Of a DNA stretch of 64,000 nucleotides, positions 1 through 10,569 are shown in pieces. The stretch comes from Vombatus ursinus (Eukaryota > Chordata > Mammalia > Diprotodontia > Vombatidae). Location of the stretch: NCBI RefSeq assembly GCF_900497805.2, contig NW_020954569.1:24769618-24833617 (forward strand), written 5' to 3'. Both the position numbers and the translations under genes were made by a program. The notes beneath the pieces are model-generated. The model was not told the origin of the DNA. It did no database searches and saw only the letters and a list, made by a program, of their open reading frames with translations. The first letter of the stretch is position 1; each line of letters begins with the position of its first letter.

Positions 1-94
1 TATAGCAAAGGTCCTAAACTTTTAGTGGAGAACAATATATACCTTCTTCAAAGGTTTTTCATAGATTTATTGATTGTTAGTCCTAAGAGCAACC

Positions 95-252
95 CTAACG
101 ACCGTCTAATATAGCTCCCTTGTTTTGTAGATAAGGTAACTGAGACCTTGGGAAGTTGACTTGTCCAAGATCCTATGACTGGTGAATGGCAGAGCTGGGA
201 TTTGAATCCAGGTCTCCTGATTCCTAGTTGCATGTTCTTTCTACTACATCAC
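95..252 (-). repeat. MIR-like SINE, reverse
   Basis: Contains the reversed MIR core order: a 'gataaggtaactgag' block, then 'cttgtccaagatcctatgactgg', a 'ggatttgaatccaggtctcctgattc' block and a terminal run resembling 'tttctactacatcac'. The divergence suggests an old copy. Confidence 0.7.
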
Positions 253-255
253 TCA

Positions 256-608
256 CTGGGGTCCTATATTTTTTTTTTTAGCAGGGACCAGGGGAAATGG
301 AGGACTTTGGAGATGATCTTTGAGAGTGGCTGTGATTAAAATTCTCATTTCCTTGCATCCAATGTGCAAGGAGCCTCCCTAAGCTTATCCCTGCTGGTCT
401 TAGGATAATTAATAGCCATATAGTATAATCTGTCTCTGGGCCTGGCCTTGAAGCTTCTCCAGTTTGTAGAACTTTTTAACACATCTTCAACTGTTACAGT
501 CTTTGAGAACCCAGGTCACTACCATATTACAGCAAGGCATCAGAATAGGAGCTTAATGGAGAAGAACTATATACATTATAAAACTGGAGGCTGCTAAGTG
601 TTAGAAAG
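256..608. other. Unique stretch, nothing recognised
   Basis: Between two MIR-like copies. I see no reading frame, repeat core or RNA-like structure that I can name. Confidence 0.5.
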
Positions 609-609
609 G

Positions 610-835
610 TAATGATGACAATAAGAATACTTCTATTTCATAGTTATTTACAATTAACAAAGTACTTTCTTCACAACAACTTTGTGAGGTTGCAAATATT
701 TGTTATGTCTCAAACTTACAGAAACAGAAACTTAACCTAAGTGAGCTGCCCAGAGTCTCATGTCTAGGAAGTAGCAGACATTGGGCTTGGACTCCATTCT
801 CTTGATTTCAAAGGGGATGCTCTTTCTACTTTACC
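610..835 (-). repeat. MIR-like SINE, reverse
   Basis: A diverged, nearly full-length copy: 'acaacaactttgtgaggt' (the MIR 3' side), 'acagaaacagaaactta', 'gagctgcccagagtctca' and 'ggatgctctttctact' in reverse order. Confidence 0.65.
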
Positions 836-875
836 TAAGTTAATAGATAATATTGGGGAGCTACTCAGGCAGAAG

Positions 876-1505
876 AAAATGGGGTTGACTTTATTTTTAT
901 TCTTTTTTTATTACTTAATTTATTTTTAGTTTTCAACATTCATTTCCATAAGCTTTTGAGTTTTAAGTTTTCTCCCTCTCCCTCCCACTTCCCTCCCCAA
1001 GATTGCATACAATCTGATATAGGCTCTGTATATACATTCCTATTAAAAATGTTTTCGTATTAGTCATGTTGTAAAGAAGAATTAGAACCAATAGGAGGAG
1101 CCACAAGAAAGAAGAAACAAAACAAAAGAACAACAGCCACAAAAGAGGGCACATAGTATGCTTCAATCTACATTCAGACTCCATACTTCTTTCTCTGCAT
1201 GTGGATAGCATTTTCCATCATGAGACTTTTGGAGATGTCTTAGATCCTTGCATTGCTGAGAAGAGCTAATTCTATCAAAGCTGGTCATCACACAATGTGG
1301 TTGTTACTGTGTACAATGTTCTCCTGGTTCTGATCACTTCATACAAGTCCTTCCAGGTTTTTTTTGAAGTTGCCTGTTCATCATTTCTTATAGAACAATA
1401 TTATTCCATTCCATTCATATACCACAACTTGTTCAGCCATTCCTCAATTGATGGGCATCCCCTCAATTTCCAATTCTTTGCCATCACAAAAATGGGGTTG
1501 ATTTT
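876..1505 (-). mobile_element. 5'-truncated L1 tail with target-site duplication
   Basis: Only the 3' end of a marsupial-type L1 is present, in reverse: an A-rich tail seen as T-rich DNA near 893, the 3' UTR, and the end of the ORF2 region up to about 1488, where 'ggcatcccctcaatttcc' reverses the usual 'ggaattgaggggatgcc' block. The insertion is flanked by 17 bp direct repeats, AAAATGGGGTTGACTTT at 876-892 and a copy with one mismatch at 1489-1505. This fixes both ends and shows target-primed insertion. Confidence 0.85.
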
Positions 1506-1715
1506 AAAGCTGCAGAATATCATCCCCCAATATATGTACATCCATCTGAAAAGCTGCTTGTTGTAGTCATTTAAATTAACTTTACCATAAAAATAAGCTG
1601 CTACTCTTAGACAACTATGCCAACCAATCTGAGGACCCTTGGGCTTAAAATTCTAAAGGGAAAATCAGCTGAAAGTGTATGGCAAGCATTCAAGAATGTA
1701 ATTTTGGAACTATAA

Positions 1716-3597
1716 AGCAGCACGAATTCCAATAAGAAAGAAAAGAGGGGACTGATATGAATGTATAAGCCACTCACTGGTGAACTTATATTTTAAAAGA
1801 ACAATTAGGAAAAAACCAAAGATAGGTAATAAGATGAGTAAAAAATCATGTAAGAACGGCAAGTGGCAGGAGTATGAATTGATACTGGCACTGAATGTTA
1901 AATACCACAAAAAGGGGCTTTTCTAGGAAGATTGAGGAAAAGAAGAAGATCAAAGAAGGGTGAGGACTGCTGCTTGGGGTAGATGGAATGATAATGGATG
2001 AGGAGAAGAAAGCAAAATTACTCAACTCCTTTTTAGTTTCCATTTTACTTGACAAAGAGAAGGATCTTTGGTCTAGAAAGAACAGAGCAAAACAGGCCAA
2101 TTGGGAGTTAAAACACAACATAAATTACGTGATGATAAAAGAGCAACTGGCTATCTTAGTCTGAGGTCATGTTACCTGGTTCAGTTGGACTCTGTCACAA
2201 AGTACTTGAAGGACTGGTAGATGTGATTGCTGAGATATTGTCGGTGATCTTTGAAAGACAATGGAGAGGAGAGCACTGCCACAGGACTGGAGAAAGACAA
2301 ATGTCCCAATTTTTAGAAACGGAAATAGAGTGAAGGCTGCAAACTAAAGGCCAGTGAACTGAACTTAAGTTCCTAGAAAAGTTCTATAACTTATTATTAT
2401 TAGTAGTAGTAATGTTTTTTTTTAAACATCTACAATTGGAAATAGTAATCAACAGAACCAGGATGGCTTAATTATAAACAGGCCATACCAGACTAACCCT
2501 ATTTTCTTTTTTGACATGGTTTATAGACTGGTAGTCTAGATATATTTTACCTGAATTTTAACAAAGCATTTGACAGACTTTCTTATGCTAACATTACAGA
2601 CAACATGGAGAGATGTTGGCTATATGGTAGGAGAGGTGGATTCAGTCACAAAGAGTGGTCACTATTAATGTCAGTTTGGAGGTGGGTATCTAATGAAGTC
2701 CATTAGGGAGCTATTCTTAAAACTATATTGTTTTATATTTTTATCAATGAAATAGGCAAAGGCACAAGCTTAATAAATTAACTGATGACACAGAACTCGG
2801 TGAGTAGAGCTAATGTGTTGGATCACAAAAGATTTTGACTGGGTAGAATGATGGGCCAGTTTTGATGAGATAAAATTTAATAGAAATAAACATGAAGTCT
2901 TACACATAGGTTCAAAAACTCACCTTCACAAGTCCAATATCACACAAGAAAGGCTAGGCAGCTTTTTATATGAAAAGAATCAAGAGTTTTCAGCAAGCCA
3001 AAAATTGAATATATGGCATGGCAGGAAAAAAAGAAAAAAACCAAAAACCCTAATATGATCTTAAACTGAATCAAGATACACAAAGTGTCCAGAATGAGTA
3101 GGGTAATTGTTCTGCCATACTTTGCTCATGCCAGACTATATCTGGAGAATTCTTTTGAGTTCTGGAGGGCAACTACAAGGGTGAAGGGAATGGAGTCCAT
3201 GCTTTGGGAAGATGAGTTGAAGAAACTGGAGGTAGTCAGTCTGAAGAAGAGAAGATTCTGGGCAGGGGAGTGATAGAGGTCTTTAACTATCTGAAGAACC
3301 ATTGAATGGACGAAGGATTCGACTTATCCTTTTCAGCCTCTAGGGGAGAAATTGTAGAAAGGCAGATTTAGGCTAAACGTAAGGAAAAACTTTCTAACAA
3401 TTAGATTATCCCAAAGTGTGCTGGGCTTTGGATGGCGGGGTGGGGAGGGGGGAGAGTAGGTAATGGGTTTCTAGAGATCTTTATGTGAAAACTGTAAAAT
3501 CCCTGCTGGGTATATTGAAGGGATTATTAGTCAGATGCAGATTGGACTAGATGGCTTCAAAGGTCCCTTCCACCTATGAGATTCTTGAAAATTTATT
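1716..3597 (+). mobile_element. L3/CR1-type LINE, decayed
   Basis: The region follows CR1/L3 order: an RT-linker segment rich in Lys and Glu codons (1720-2130), an RT stretch around 2540-2900 in which 'cctgaattttaacaaagcatttgacagac' corresponds to the FNKAFDR-type motif and 'aactgatgacacagaactc' to the (A)DDT region, and a typical CR1 3' end at 3080-3597 finishing with 'gattggactagatggcttcaaaggtcccttccacc'. All frames are broken by stops and indels. A short A-rich patch sits near 3030. This is an old copy, on the order of the marsupial stem or earlier. Confidence 0.75.
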
Positions 3598-5488
3598 CTT
3601 AAAAACTTGAAACATGGCTTCCATTCTTAAAGGGCTAACCTTCATTTTCTGGGTGAATAGAAATCTTCTGACCTTTACTGTTTTGTAGCAGTAGTAAAAC
3701 TCACTTGAGACATTTATTTGCAAGAAATATAGTTACCCTGATGGCAGGACCCAGCACCTGCTGCCTTTATGCAAAGAAGATTCTCAAGAATATTAAGACA
3801 GATGTTTAACTGCTATTTAAATTAGCTGTGAAAACTTTAAAACCACAAACAAAATCTTTTGCATTTCAAAATGTGGCATTGGGAGGGTGGTGGCGGGTGG
3901 TGGCAGCGGCATAATTATAGCCATAAAGAGGTCAATAATGTTTATGGTTTGAACCGGCTCGGAGAATTCAGCAAAATGGTGTTTTCAGGAGGCTGGGCTG
4001 AAGACTATGTGCCTGCTATGCTGGGAAAGATCTGTCTGGAATAAGAAGTGGTTGGGGCTCTGGAATATTCATTTCTCTCTCTACCATTTTTAGTTAATAG
4101 AACGAAAGCTAAAAGCCTTGAACTCTTACAAAAGCTTTTATGAAAATTAATGTATCAAGCAAAATGGATCTTTCAAAAAAAAAGCACTGAGTTGATGCAT
4201 GTTAATAATATTAGCTTCAATTATATTTAGCCTTTTTCAAATAAAGCTCTTTGCAGGCAGATAAGATAGGACTCCCCTCCTCCCCCTCCTTTTTGTGAAA
4301 CAGAATGACTCATGGATTAGCCTTTGGGCCCCATCTGTCTAGATTAAAGGGATCTGCAAAGGAAGAGAAGGAAAATGGCACTTTCTCTTTTGCCCCTCAA
4401 CTTCAGCCACAAAGAACTCCCAAGAGATGCTGAAACTGGTCTTGATGTTGGACTTTAGCTATCTGGCAAATTCTATTCTTTTATCGTTATTATCTCCCTT
4501 TCCCAACTGTCATTCTATGGGATTAAGTAAAAATAAATTCTATCATTATTAGGAGACCAAGATAATTCAGCAATGCATACTGATTCACCCTGAGTCTGCC
4601 TATAGTGTGTTTTGAAATACAAAATCTGACTCATTTAGTTTTGGGATCTTTATAAACACTATTTATAAGGGAAGTTGTCACCTCTTTTTGCAACAGTTTC
4701 AAAAAGCGATAATGAACCTTGCTGTGTTGATACTGGAGGACATGTCCCTGTAAATCAAAGCCTTCCCTTTGCATCCCATTACTGTTATCAGCCAGCCTGA
4801 ATACCTGCAGACTGGCTGGAGAGAGGAAGAAGCAAACAGCATGCAGATGACTGATAGCTAATGACAGAGGCTGGATTTTTCAGAATGAATCACTTGTCAA
4901 ATGGAATCATGTTGATAACTTTCATGTGGTGATAGCGATAACAAATTAACACTCTCTGTCACTGTGTACATTAATTTGTAGCCATGCAATTGCCCCATTC
5001 CTGCTGTTCCCTAATATCCTTCTGTGTAATAACAATTTCCATCATTGAGAAAAGACAATAGGGAGTCTTCTTTCCCCCATCTGAAAATTGACACCTTTAT
5101 TTTTCTGTTTTCAATTTCCTTTTCTTCTTCCAGATTGCTAGGTTACAATGTCTCAATAGCCATTCCATGGCATTACTACTGATTATAGGAGAATGAATAT
5201 TCATTTATTACATTGTGTTTATGAGGTGCATGATGGGCTTAAGGTGGATAAGACTATATAAGACAGATATTGGGAACCTCAAATGACCTGTGATGCCCCA
5301 GTTAGCACTTCTTGCTAAATTCTAAGATTATTTTGAAGCAATAATCAGAAAAAAAGAATAAGACATTGTCCCTGGGATGAGAAAATTAGCTATTTTAAAA
5401 AATTGGTGGTCAGTACATACAAATAATTGGTTAATTCAACAACTCTAAATCAGGAACTTATTGAACACTTCTTCTATGCTACATACAT
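3598..5488. other. Repeat-poor unique block
   Basis: About 1.9 kb in which I recognise no transposon and no gene. It holds AT-rich, motif-dense sequence at about 4690-5010 that looks more ordered than decayed repeat. A 61-codon frame at 3859-4044 has no recognisable product and a low-complexity GGG/WW start, so I do not call it a gene. Confidence 0.5.
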
Positions 5489-5489
5489 A

Positions 5490-5635
5490 GAGGCAGTGTA
5501 GCAGCGTGGGTAAGAGAGTTGGGCACAGTCAGGAAAACCTAGGTTTTGGGTACTGCTTCTGACACACACTGGTGGAATGACATTGGAGGAGTCACTTCTC
5601 AGTGCCCCAGGCAACTCTCAGAAGCATCTCTGAGG
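5490..5635 (+). repeat. MIR/THER-like SINE, forward
   Basis: Shows 'aggcagtgtagcagcgtggg', 'aggaaaacctaggtt', 'gaggagtcacttctcagtgcc' and 'aggcaactctcagaagc', the order of a MIR-like SINE with a THER-type 3' part. The next SINE begins immediately after it. Confidence 0.6.
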
Positions 5636-5805
5636 GGCAGCTAGGTGGTGCAGTGGATAGAGCACTGGCCCTGAAGTCAGGACAACCCTAGTTCAAATCC
5701 AGCCTCAGATCAAACAACTTGATACTTATTAGCTGTGTGACCCTGGGCAAGTCACTTAACCCCAATTGCCTAAAAATAAAAAAAAATATATAAAAAAATA
5801 AAAAG
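5636..5805 (+). mobile_element. Short tRNA-derived SINE (MAR1/WSINE1 type)
   Basis: Starts with 'ggggcagctaggtggtgcag' and carries B-box-like 'agttcaaatccagcct', then 'gtgtgaccctgggcaagtca', ending 'ccccaattgcct' plus an A-rich tail. It is nearly full length and has low divergence from the other short copies here, so it is probably younger than the MIR-like SINEs. Confidence 0.85.
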
Positions 5806-5924
5806 AAACAACTCTGAGTTGCAAGACAATTGCTATTCTGCCCTGGTAGAAGTAGTTTCCTTCTTGGGAAAGCCAATATAACAATGAAATCGCAGATCTG
5901 GCTAAAAAAAAATTTTTTTTTTTG

Positions 5925-6045
5925 AAGTGCCAGGCACAATAGCAGGCCCTTGGGTAGGATACAAAGATTAAATGCAAAACAATCCCTCTCCTCAAGGAGT
6001 TTATATTCTACTAGAAGAGGGGGGACACAACAACATGATAATTAT
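5925..6045 (-). repeat. L2 3' end fragment, reverse
   Basis: The blocks 'gtgccaggcacaatagcag', 'aggatacaaagat' and 'ctcaaggagtttatattctac' are the reverse complement of the L2 3' UTR (accumulated 'gtaagctccttgag' and 'tgcctggcac' motifs). Confidence 0.7.
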
Positions 6046-6122
6046 GATGATAATTATATATGTGTATATATGTGAGTATATATTATATATGTATATGTAT
6101 GTATGTGTGTGTGTATGTATAT
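6046..6122. repeat. TA/TG-rich microsatellite
   Basis: Alternating 'tatatgtgtatatatgtgag' and 'tgtatgtatgtgtgtgtgta' sequence between an L2 fragment and a MIR-like SINE. Confidence 0.85.
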
Positions 6123-6330
6123 CACTTACTCTGTGCCAGGAACTGTGCTAAGTGTTTTACAATTATTATCTCATTTGATCTTAATCATTGCAACAACCCT
6201 GGGAGGTAGGTTCTATTATTACCCCCATTTTACAGATGAGGAAACTGAGGCAAACAGAGGTTGAAGTGACTTGCCCAGGATCACATGGCTAGTAAGTATC
6301 TGAGGCTAGATTTGAAGAAAGAATGTGCTA
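6123..6330 (-). repeat. MIR-like SINE, reverse, well preserved
   Basis: Contains 'ctgtgccaggaactgtgcta', 'ttattacccccattttacag', 'atgaggaaactgaggcaaac' and 'gtgacttgcccaggatcaca' in reverse MIR order, running into the head near 6320. It is among the better-preserved MIR-like copies of the window. Confidence 0.8.
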
Positions 6331-6599
6331 AGAAGAAGAAAGTGCTCCTAACTGGAAAGTCAAGGAAAAACAACGACAACAACAAAAACAACCTCATGGA
6401 GGATGTTATTGCACTTAAGTTGACTTTTGAAGAAAGTTCAATAATTTGTAGGATGGGAAGGAGGAGGAAGAACATTTCAGGCATGGGGCCCTCGTTGTGC
6501 AAAGGAATAAAGATGGGAGATGGAAGGTCTTGTGCAGGAAGGAGCAGCTAGCAGGATTTTGGAAAACCAAATTTGTCAGTTGAGTCGCAAAGCTGCCTT

Positions 6600-6780
6600 G
6601 TGGAACTACATAATACTACATCTGGAGAGGACCTTAGGACCATCCAATCAAGATACCTCATTCCATAGTTGAGGAGACCGAGGTCCAGAGACAGGAAGTC
6701 CGTCTGTGACAGAGCTGGGACTAGGGCGAAGGTTGGCTGGCCTTCAGTCCTATTGTTCATCCACCTCACCAAACTATTCT
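6600..6780 (-). repeat. MIR3-like SINE, reverse
   Basis: Begins with 'tctggagaggaccttaggac' and continues with 'tgaggagaccgaggtccag', then 'gacagagctgggact' and 'cagtcctattgttcatccacc'. This is the marsupial MIR3-like arrangement. Confidence 0.6.
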
Positions 6781-6784
6781 TAGA

Positions 6785-7415
6785 ACCAGGGTGGTGAGTC
6801 AGTTCCCCAGAAATCCTTCTCCTTTAAGCATGCATTGAGAGTGCTCCCCCTAACAATAAGACAACCAGATTATCAACTCAAGGTCCTGTCAATCAACTGG
6901 TTTGTTTTCATTTGCTCAGTAATGAAACTGTGGTCAGGGCTCAGTTAGTCATGGTGTACAAGATTGAAATGAACCACCCTGCCTGGTACAAGTTAAGAAG
7001 AGAAAAAGCTTTTGCTTTTCAAAGAAGTAAACAGCTATGACTCAATCATGCAGGGAGATGACAAGGCTATTTTTAGTCTCTCCTCAGACTGCCATAATAC
7101 TCGGGCAACCCCATAACCATAGATTTTCATAGATTATTGAATCAGATTAAATACGTCAGTTCACTTTAGAAACAGAATAAACAGTAGGGGATTTATGGGC
7201 AGCAAGATTACATAGCAAGTTCCTATGTAATCAATATGGCAAAAAGTTGCAAAATCATAGACCCTTGCATGATATGTGATGAACTTAACAATCCCAAAAC
7301 TTTTCCCCACCTGACTGTTCTATCTACAGTATTTTCCAGCTTCCTCTTTTTATAGCTCTAGCAATTGAGTTTTATGAGGCAGGTAGACCATTGCATCTTC
7401 AGACAGCTATAATTT
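6785..7415. other. Unique stretch, nothing recognised
   Basis: No gene or transposon recognised. The sequence is moderately AT-rich with scattered short direct repeats only. Confidence 0.45.
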
Positions 7416-7416
7416 G

Positions 7417-7570
7417 GGGGCAGCTATGTGGTACAGTGGATAGAGTACTGCTCCTGGAGTCAGGACGACCTGAGTTCAAATCTGGCCTCAGACACTTACT
7501 AGCTAGCTGTGTGACCCTGGGTAAGTAACTCAACCCCCATTGCGTCCAAAACTAAAAAAAACAAAACAGA
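7417..7570 (+). mobile_element. Short tRNA-derived SINE (MAR1/WSINE1 type)
   Basis: Head 'ggggcagctatgtggtacag', box-B-like 'gagttcaaatctggcctcag', then 'gtgtgaccctgggtaagt'. A local 'ctagctagctg' duplication distinguishes this copy. It ends in an A-rich tail with interspersed C. Confidence 0.85.
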
Positions 7571-7924
7571 CAGCTATAACTTTTAGGAAATTATGATATT
7601 GAGCCAATTCCTCATTTTCCTTCCCCTTCCCTCTTGTTCTAAATTTTTCCTTTTCTCTTCTCTCTTCTACTTGGAAGCCTTTCCCTGATAGAATGTCTCA
7701 AAAGTCAGTGCCACTTAAAGTGATTAAACTTAAAACTGCAGTTAGACTTTTGGAACACCAGGTATCAGAAGATACTCACCTATCATGTCTTCTCCTCTGT
7801 CCCGATCCTTCAACCAGTTCTCACGTGACAAGGTTTGGAATCACTATTGTTAGTCTTCCATACATACATTCTTATGGGGAAATGTTAAATTTTTTAGCCT
7901 AAATGATTGTTATTTAAAATAGTT
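7571..7924. other. Unique stretch, nothing recognised
   Basis: Contains a 69-codon frame from 7693 with no recognisable product and no splice or promoter context. Treated as chance. Confidence 0.45.
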
Positions 7925-8173
7925 TGTTGTTGTTCTGTCATTTCAGTTGTGTCTGATTCTTCATGACCTTGTTTGGGGTTTTCTTGGCAAAGACACTGAA
8001 GAGATTTGCATTTCCTTCTCCAGCTCATTTTTACAGATAAGAAACCTCAGAGGTAAACAGGGTTAAATGACTTGCCCAATGTCACACAGCTAGTAAATGT
8101 CTGAGACCAGATTTGAACTCAGGAAGATGAGTATTCCTGACTTCAGGCCTGGCACTCTATACAATGCCCCTGA
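7925..8173 (-). mobile_element. RTE-tailed SINE, reverse
   Basis: Reads, in reverse, from the RTE-type 3' tail ('tgttgttgttctgtcatttc', 'gtttggggttttcttggc', 'catttccttctccagctcat') through a MIR/MAR-like body ('acttgcccaatgtcacacag') to the tRNA-like head near 8170. The tail corresponds to the 3' end of RTE/BovB-type LINEs, so this SINE would have used that machinery to move. Confidence 0.8.
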
Positions 8174-8324
8174 AATAGAGTTAGTCTGTTTTATTTTCTC
8201 ATCACCACCATAAGCTAAGCTAACTAAAGGCTCGTGGCCTGCATGGTATTATATGCAATGTTGTTAACTTTGGGGCATTTTGACTTCCTGATGTTATTTG
8301 TATGATTTTGCAACATATTCATGT

Positions 8325-8450
8325 ATTAAAATTAAAGATCCTCTATTAAGAACCTACTTTGCCTAAGGCACAAAGCAAGGCACTGGGTATTCAAAGATGA
8401 AAAATGAGACGGCCCCTGTCTTCAGGGACCTCACATGGTGTCACAGTGAA
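8325..8450 (-). repeat. L2 3' end fragment, reverse
   Basis: 'attaagaacctactttgcct', 'aaggcactgggtattcaaag' and 'cccctgtcttcagggacctc' match the reversed L2 3' UTR order. Confidence 0.6.
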
Positions 8451-8544
8451 TCAATCAAGTTATTTTGTTTTGAGAAGCTCATGAAATACTGTGAGATAAC
8501 CGGGAACCTTGCGATAAGGTTGTTCCTAAATAAATACCTTTTGA

Positions 8545-8735
8545 GAGTCAGTGTGGGACATTGGAAAGAGCAATGATTCAGAGTTCAAGCAACTGAGCTC
8601 AAAGCATACACTGGCACTACCTGTGTGATCTTGATTTAATCTCTTTGGGCCTCAGTTTCCTCATCTGTAAAATAAAGGAGTTGGACGAGATGATCTTTAA
8701 TGTCTATTTTAACTCTACCACTATAATCCTACAAA
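8545..8735 (+). repeat. MIR-like SINE, forward
   Basis: Ordered blocks 'agtgtgggacattggaaag', 'ctacctgtgtgatcttgat', 'gggcctcagtttcctcatct' and 'gtaaaataaaggagttgga'. Confidence 0.75.
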
Positions 8736-8739
8736 TTTC

Positions 8740-9415
8740 AGTTCTTCTCCATTCCCTTCCTGTTTTCTCTTCCTCCACCTCACCCCATCTCTCATTATAA
8801 TTTACCTTTACTGTGGCCTTTTCTTGCTGGACTTTGTTGAGACTGCTTAATCTTATGGTGGTTGAGGCTTACTTTTGCTTCAGGGAGTGGTTTTTAACAT
8901 TTTTTCATTACCAGAGCTCTTTACTTTAAACAAAACTTTGGCAGAACCTTTGAAATGCCTACTGCTAATTGTACCAAATAACATAAGGCTGGTTTAAAAA
9001 AAACAAAACAACTTGGATTTTCAGCTCAACTTTATTTCTCATCTAAAAATATTACAAATAACTCCCTTGGCAAGAAGGATGTTATTGTTTACTATTAATA
9101 TATGTTTTATCATTGGGAATGATATTGGCTATGACAGGTTACCTTGGAAGATGCTTGTCTAGAATTTTCATTTCAGTTTTACTTATAGGAGGCTGTATTT
9201 GGGGGGATTTCAGTGAAGTGGAGAAAGGAAGAGGAAGAAATGTTTCAACCAATTGCATTTTAAAAAAATTCTGAGTTTCATTTTTAATTTTGTTTTCTTT
9301 TGTTGACAAATGCCTTTGTAATTTAGCCAGAACTAGGGAGCTATTTAAAACCTGGCAGCATTACCTATACTGCACACTGGAATTACTAGAAATAAACCCA
9401 AATTGGTGATTGTAG
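8740..9415. other. Mostly unique stretch
   Basis: No gene seen. Near 8888-8975, 'gtggtttttaacattttttc' and 'actttggcagaacctttga' faintly recall a reversed hAT element of the type found at 26.7 kb, but the match is too weak to annotate. Confidence 0.4.
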
Positions 9416-9417
9416 CA

Positions 9418-9590
9418 TCATAGGATTATAGATTTAGAGTTGGAAGGTACCTTAGAGGTCATTGGATTACTCCCTGTCATGTCACAGAGGAGGAAACTGA
9501 GGCCCAGAGAGATTGTTTCTTGACAAAGGTCATACAAATTGTGTCACAGCAGGGATTCAGATTCGTCCCCAAAGCCACAACTCTATAGCC
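9418..9590 (-). repeat. MIR3-like SINE, reverse
   Basis: 'cataggattatagatttagagttggaaggtaccttagagg' order (given here in parts), 'gaggaaactgaggcccagag' and a diverged distal half. Confidence 0.65.
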
Positions 9591-9599
9591 ATATTTGAG

Positions 9600-9908
9600 T
9601 TTCATCTGTATTTGGGATTTTCTAGTAGAATTAGATTTGCAGTTGTTTTTGTCAATTTCATTATTAAGCCTTTAGCTTTCTCGTAGACCCAATTTCCCCC
9701 AATAGCTTTTCTGTGAAAGACATTGGCATAAAAAAGTTTATGGTTAAAAAAATCATCTAAGACTATAGGTGCGAATTTTTGCAAGCATTTTTCTGAGAAA
9801 AATTATCAGTTGTATAGTATACATTTTTGGACATGTTTAATGATTATGTCTATGCAAATAAGAAGCCATCTTACTAGTCATATGATTAATTTGGACCAGT
9901 CTCCATTG
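9600..9908. other. Unique stretch, nothing recognised
   Basis: A 60-codon minus-strand frame (9602-9784) has no recognisable product. No repeats recognised. Confidence 0.45.
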
Positions 9909-9910
9909 TT

Positions 9911-9960
<50 letters not shown>

Positions 9961-9971
9961 TTTCTTTCTTT
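9909..9971. repeat. (TTTC)n microsatellite
   Basis: About fifteen tandem TTTC units with one C insertion near the end. It creates long spurious frames of repeating Ser/Phe/Leu on one strand and Lys/Glu/Arg on the other. Confidence 0.95.
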
Positions 9972-10066
9972 TTTGCATTGATCGGCATAATTATGTGTAT
10001 CAGACTTAGGTGGTAGAGCTGAAGGGACTGTTGTAGGTGCTGTCTGATATTTTAAGTGCATGCTTT

Positions 10067-10072
10067 TTTATT
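10067..10072 (-). promoter_or_regulatory. Possible poly(A) signal AATAAA
   Basis: An AATAAA hexamer on the minus strand, about 116 nt beyond the stop of the candidate exon at 10188-10360. Such a hexamer is common by chance in AT-rich DNA, so it only supports the exon if the exon is real. Confidence 0.25.
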
Positions 10073-10187
10073 CTCTTCTCTCCCCCTTCCCTGAACTTCT
10101 GATGTGACTCTTGGAACCTTATTTCAGAAACACTGGTTTAATATGTTACCCTTTCTAAGTATCATATTTGTATTTTAACAGGGACTT

Positions 10188-10360
10188 TCAATGTCCTAAC
10201 CCCAAAGAACGACTAAAGTTGGAAATATCAGGCACTGGAGCAGTGGACAAACTCTTTGGGACAGGGGTCCCACCTGTCCCACTCAAATAAATCGCACTAT
10301 GCGGCTCTCCATTTAGGTCAGCAGATGTCATCTCAATCAACAGAAAAGATGCATGATCAC
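10188..10360 (-). CDS. Candidate 3'-terminal coding exon, product not recognised
   Basis: On the minus strand a good splice acceptor, a pyrimidine-rich run ending TTACAG, lies at 10361-10366. It is followed by an open phase-1 frame that starts ..DHASFLLIEM, continues through TSADLNGEPHSAIYLSG and ..TPVPKSLSTAPVPDIS, and stops at 10188 after ..SRSLGLGH. Composition is balanced, not low-complexity, and unlike the shadow frames in the rest of the window. AATAAA lies about 116 nt downstream. I do not recognise the protein, and no upstream exon can be pointed to. It could be the last exon of a minus-strand gene, a retrocopy fragment, or chance; the open frame also continues upstream into a forward MIR-like SINE, which the acceptor would exclude. 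Plus-strand reading gives no frame open across the same stretch. Confidence 0.3.
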
Positions 10361-10389
10361 CTGTAAGGGATAGTGAAGGTTGGCAGTGT

Positions 10390-10568
10390 GCCACTGTAGC
10401 AGAATAAACGCAAGATTTGGAGTCGCAGGAGCTGAATTGAAGTACTAGTTTGACCAATAACTGGTGATGTTGCTCAAGTCACATTCTCAGTTTTCTCCTA
10501 CATAAAATGAAGTTATTGTACTAGATAATCCCTAAAGCTCTTTTCAGCTCTAAACCATATGGTTCTAT
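10390..10568 (+). repeat. MIR-like SINE, forward
   Basis: 'gcaagatttggagtcgcag', 'gttgctcaagtcacattctc', 'cagttttctcctacataaaatg' and 'ttttcagctctaaaccatatgg' in MIR order. It abuts the candidate exon on its upstream side. Confidence 0.65.
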
Positions 10569-10569
10569 G

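Noticed and set aside
5636-5710. Possible tRNA gene (box A and box B-like sequence)
   Set aside because: It is the tRNA-like head of a dispersed SINE. The same holds for every other tRNA-like match in the window, and none has a full cloverleaf.
8888-8975. Reversed hAT-like element
   Set aside because: Only two short blocks resemble the family A ends, and the rest does not align.
9810-10061. Frames across the TTTC repeat on both strands
   Set aside because: Repeat-derived residues only.
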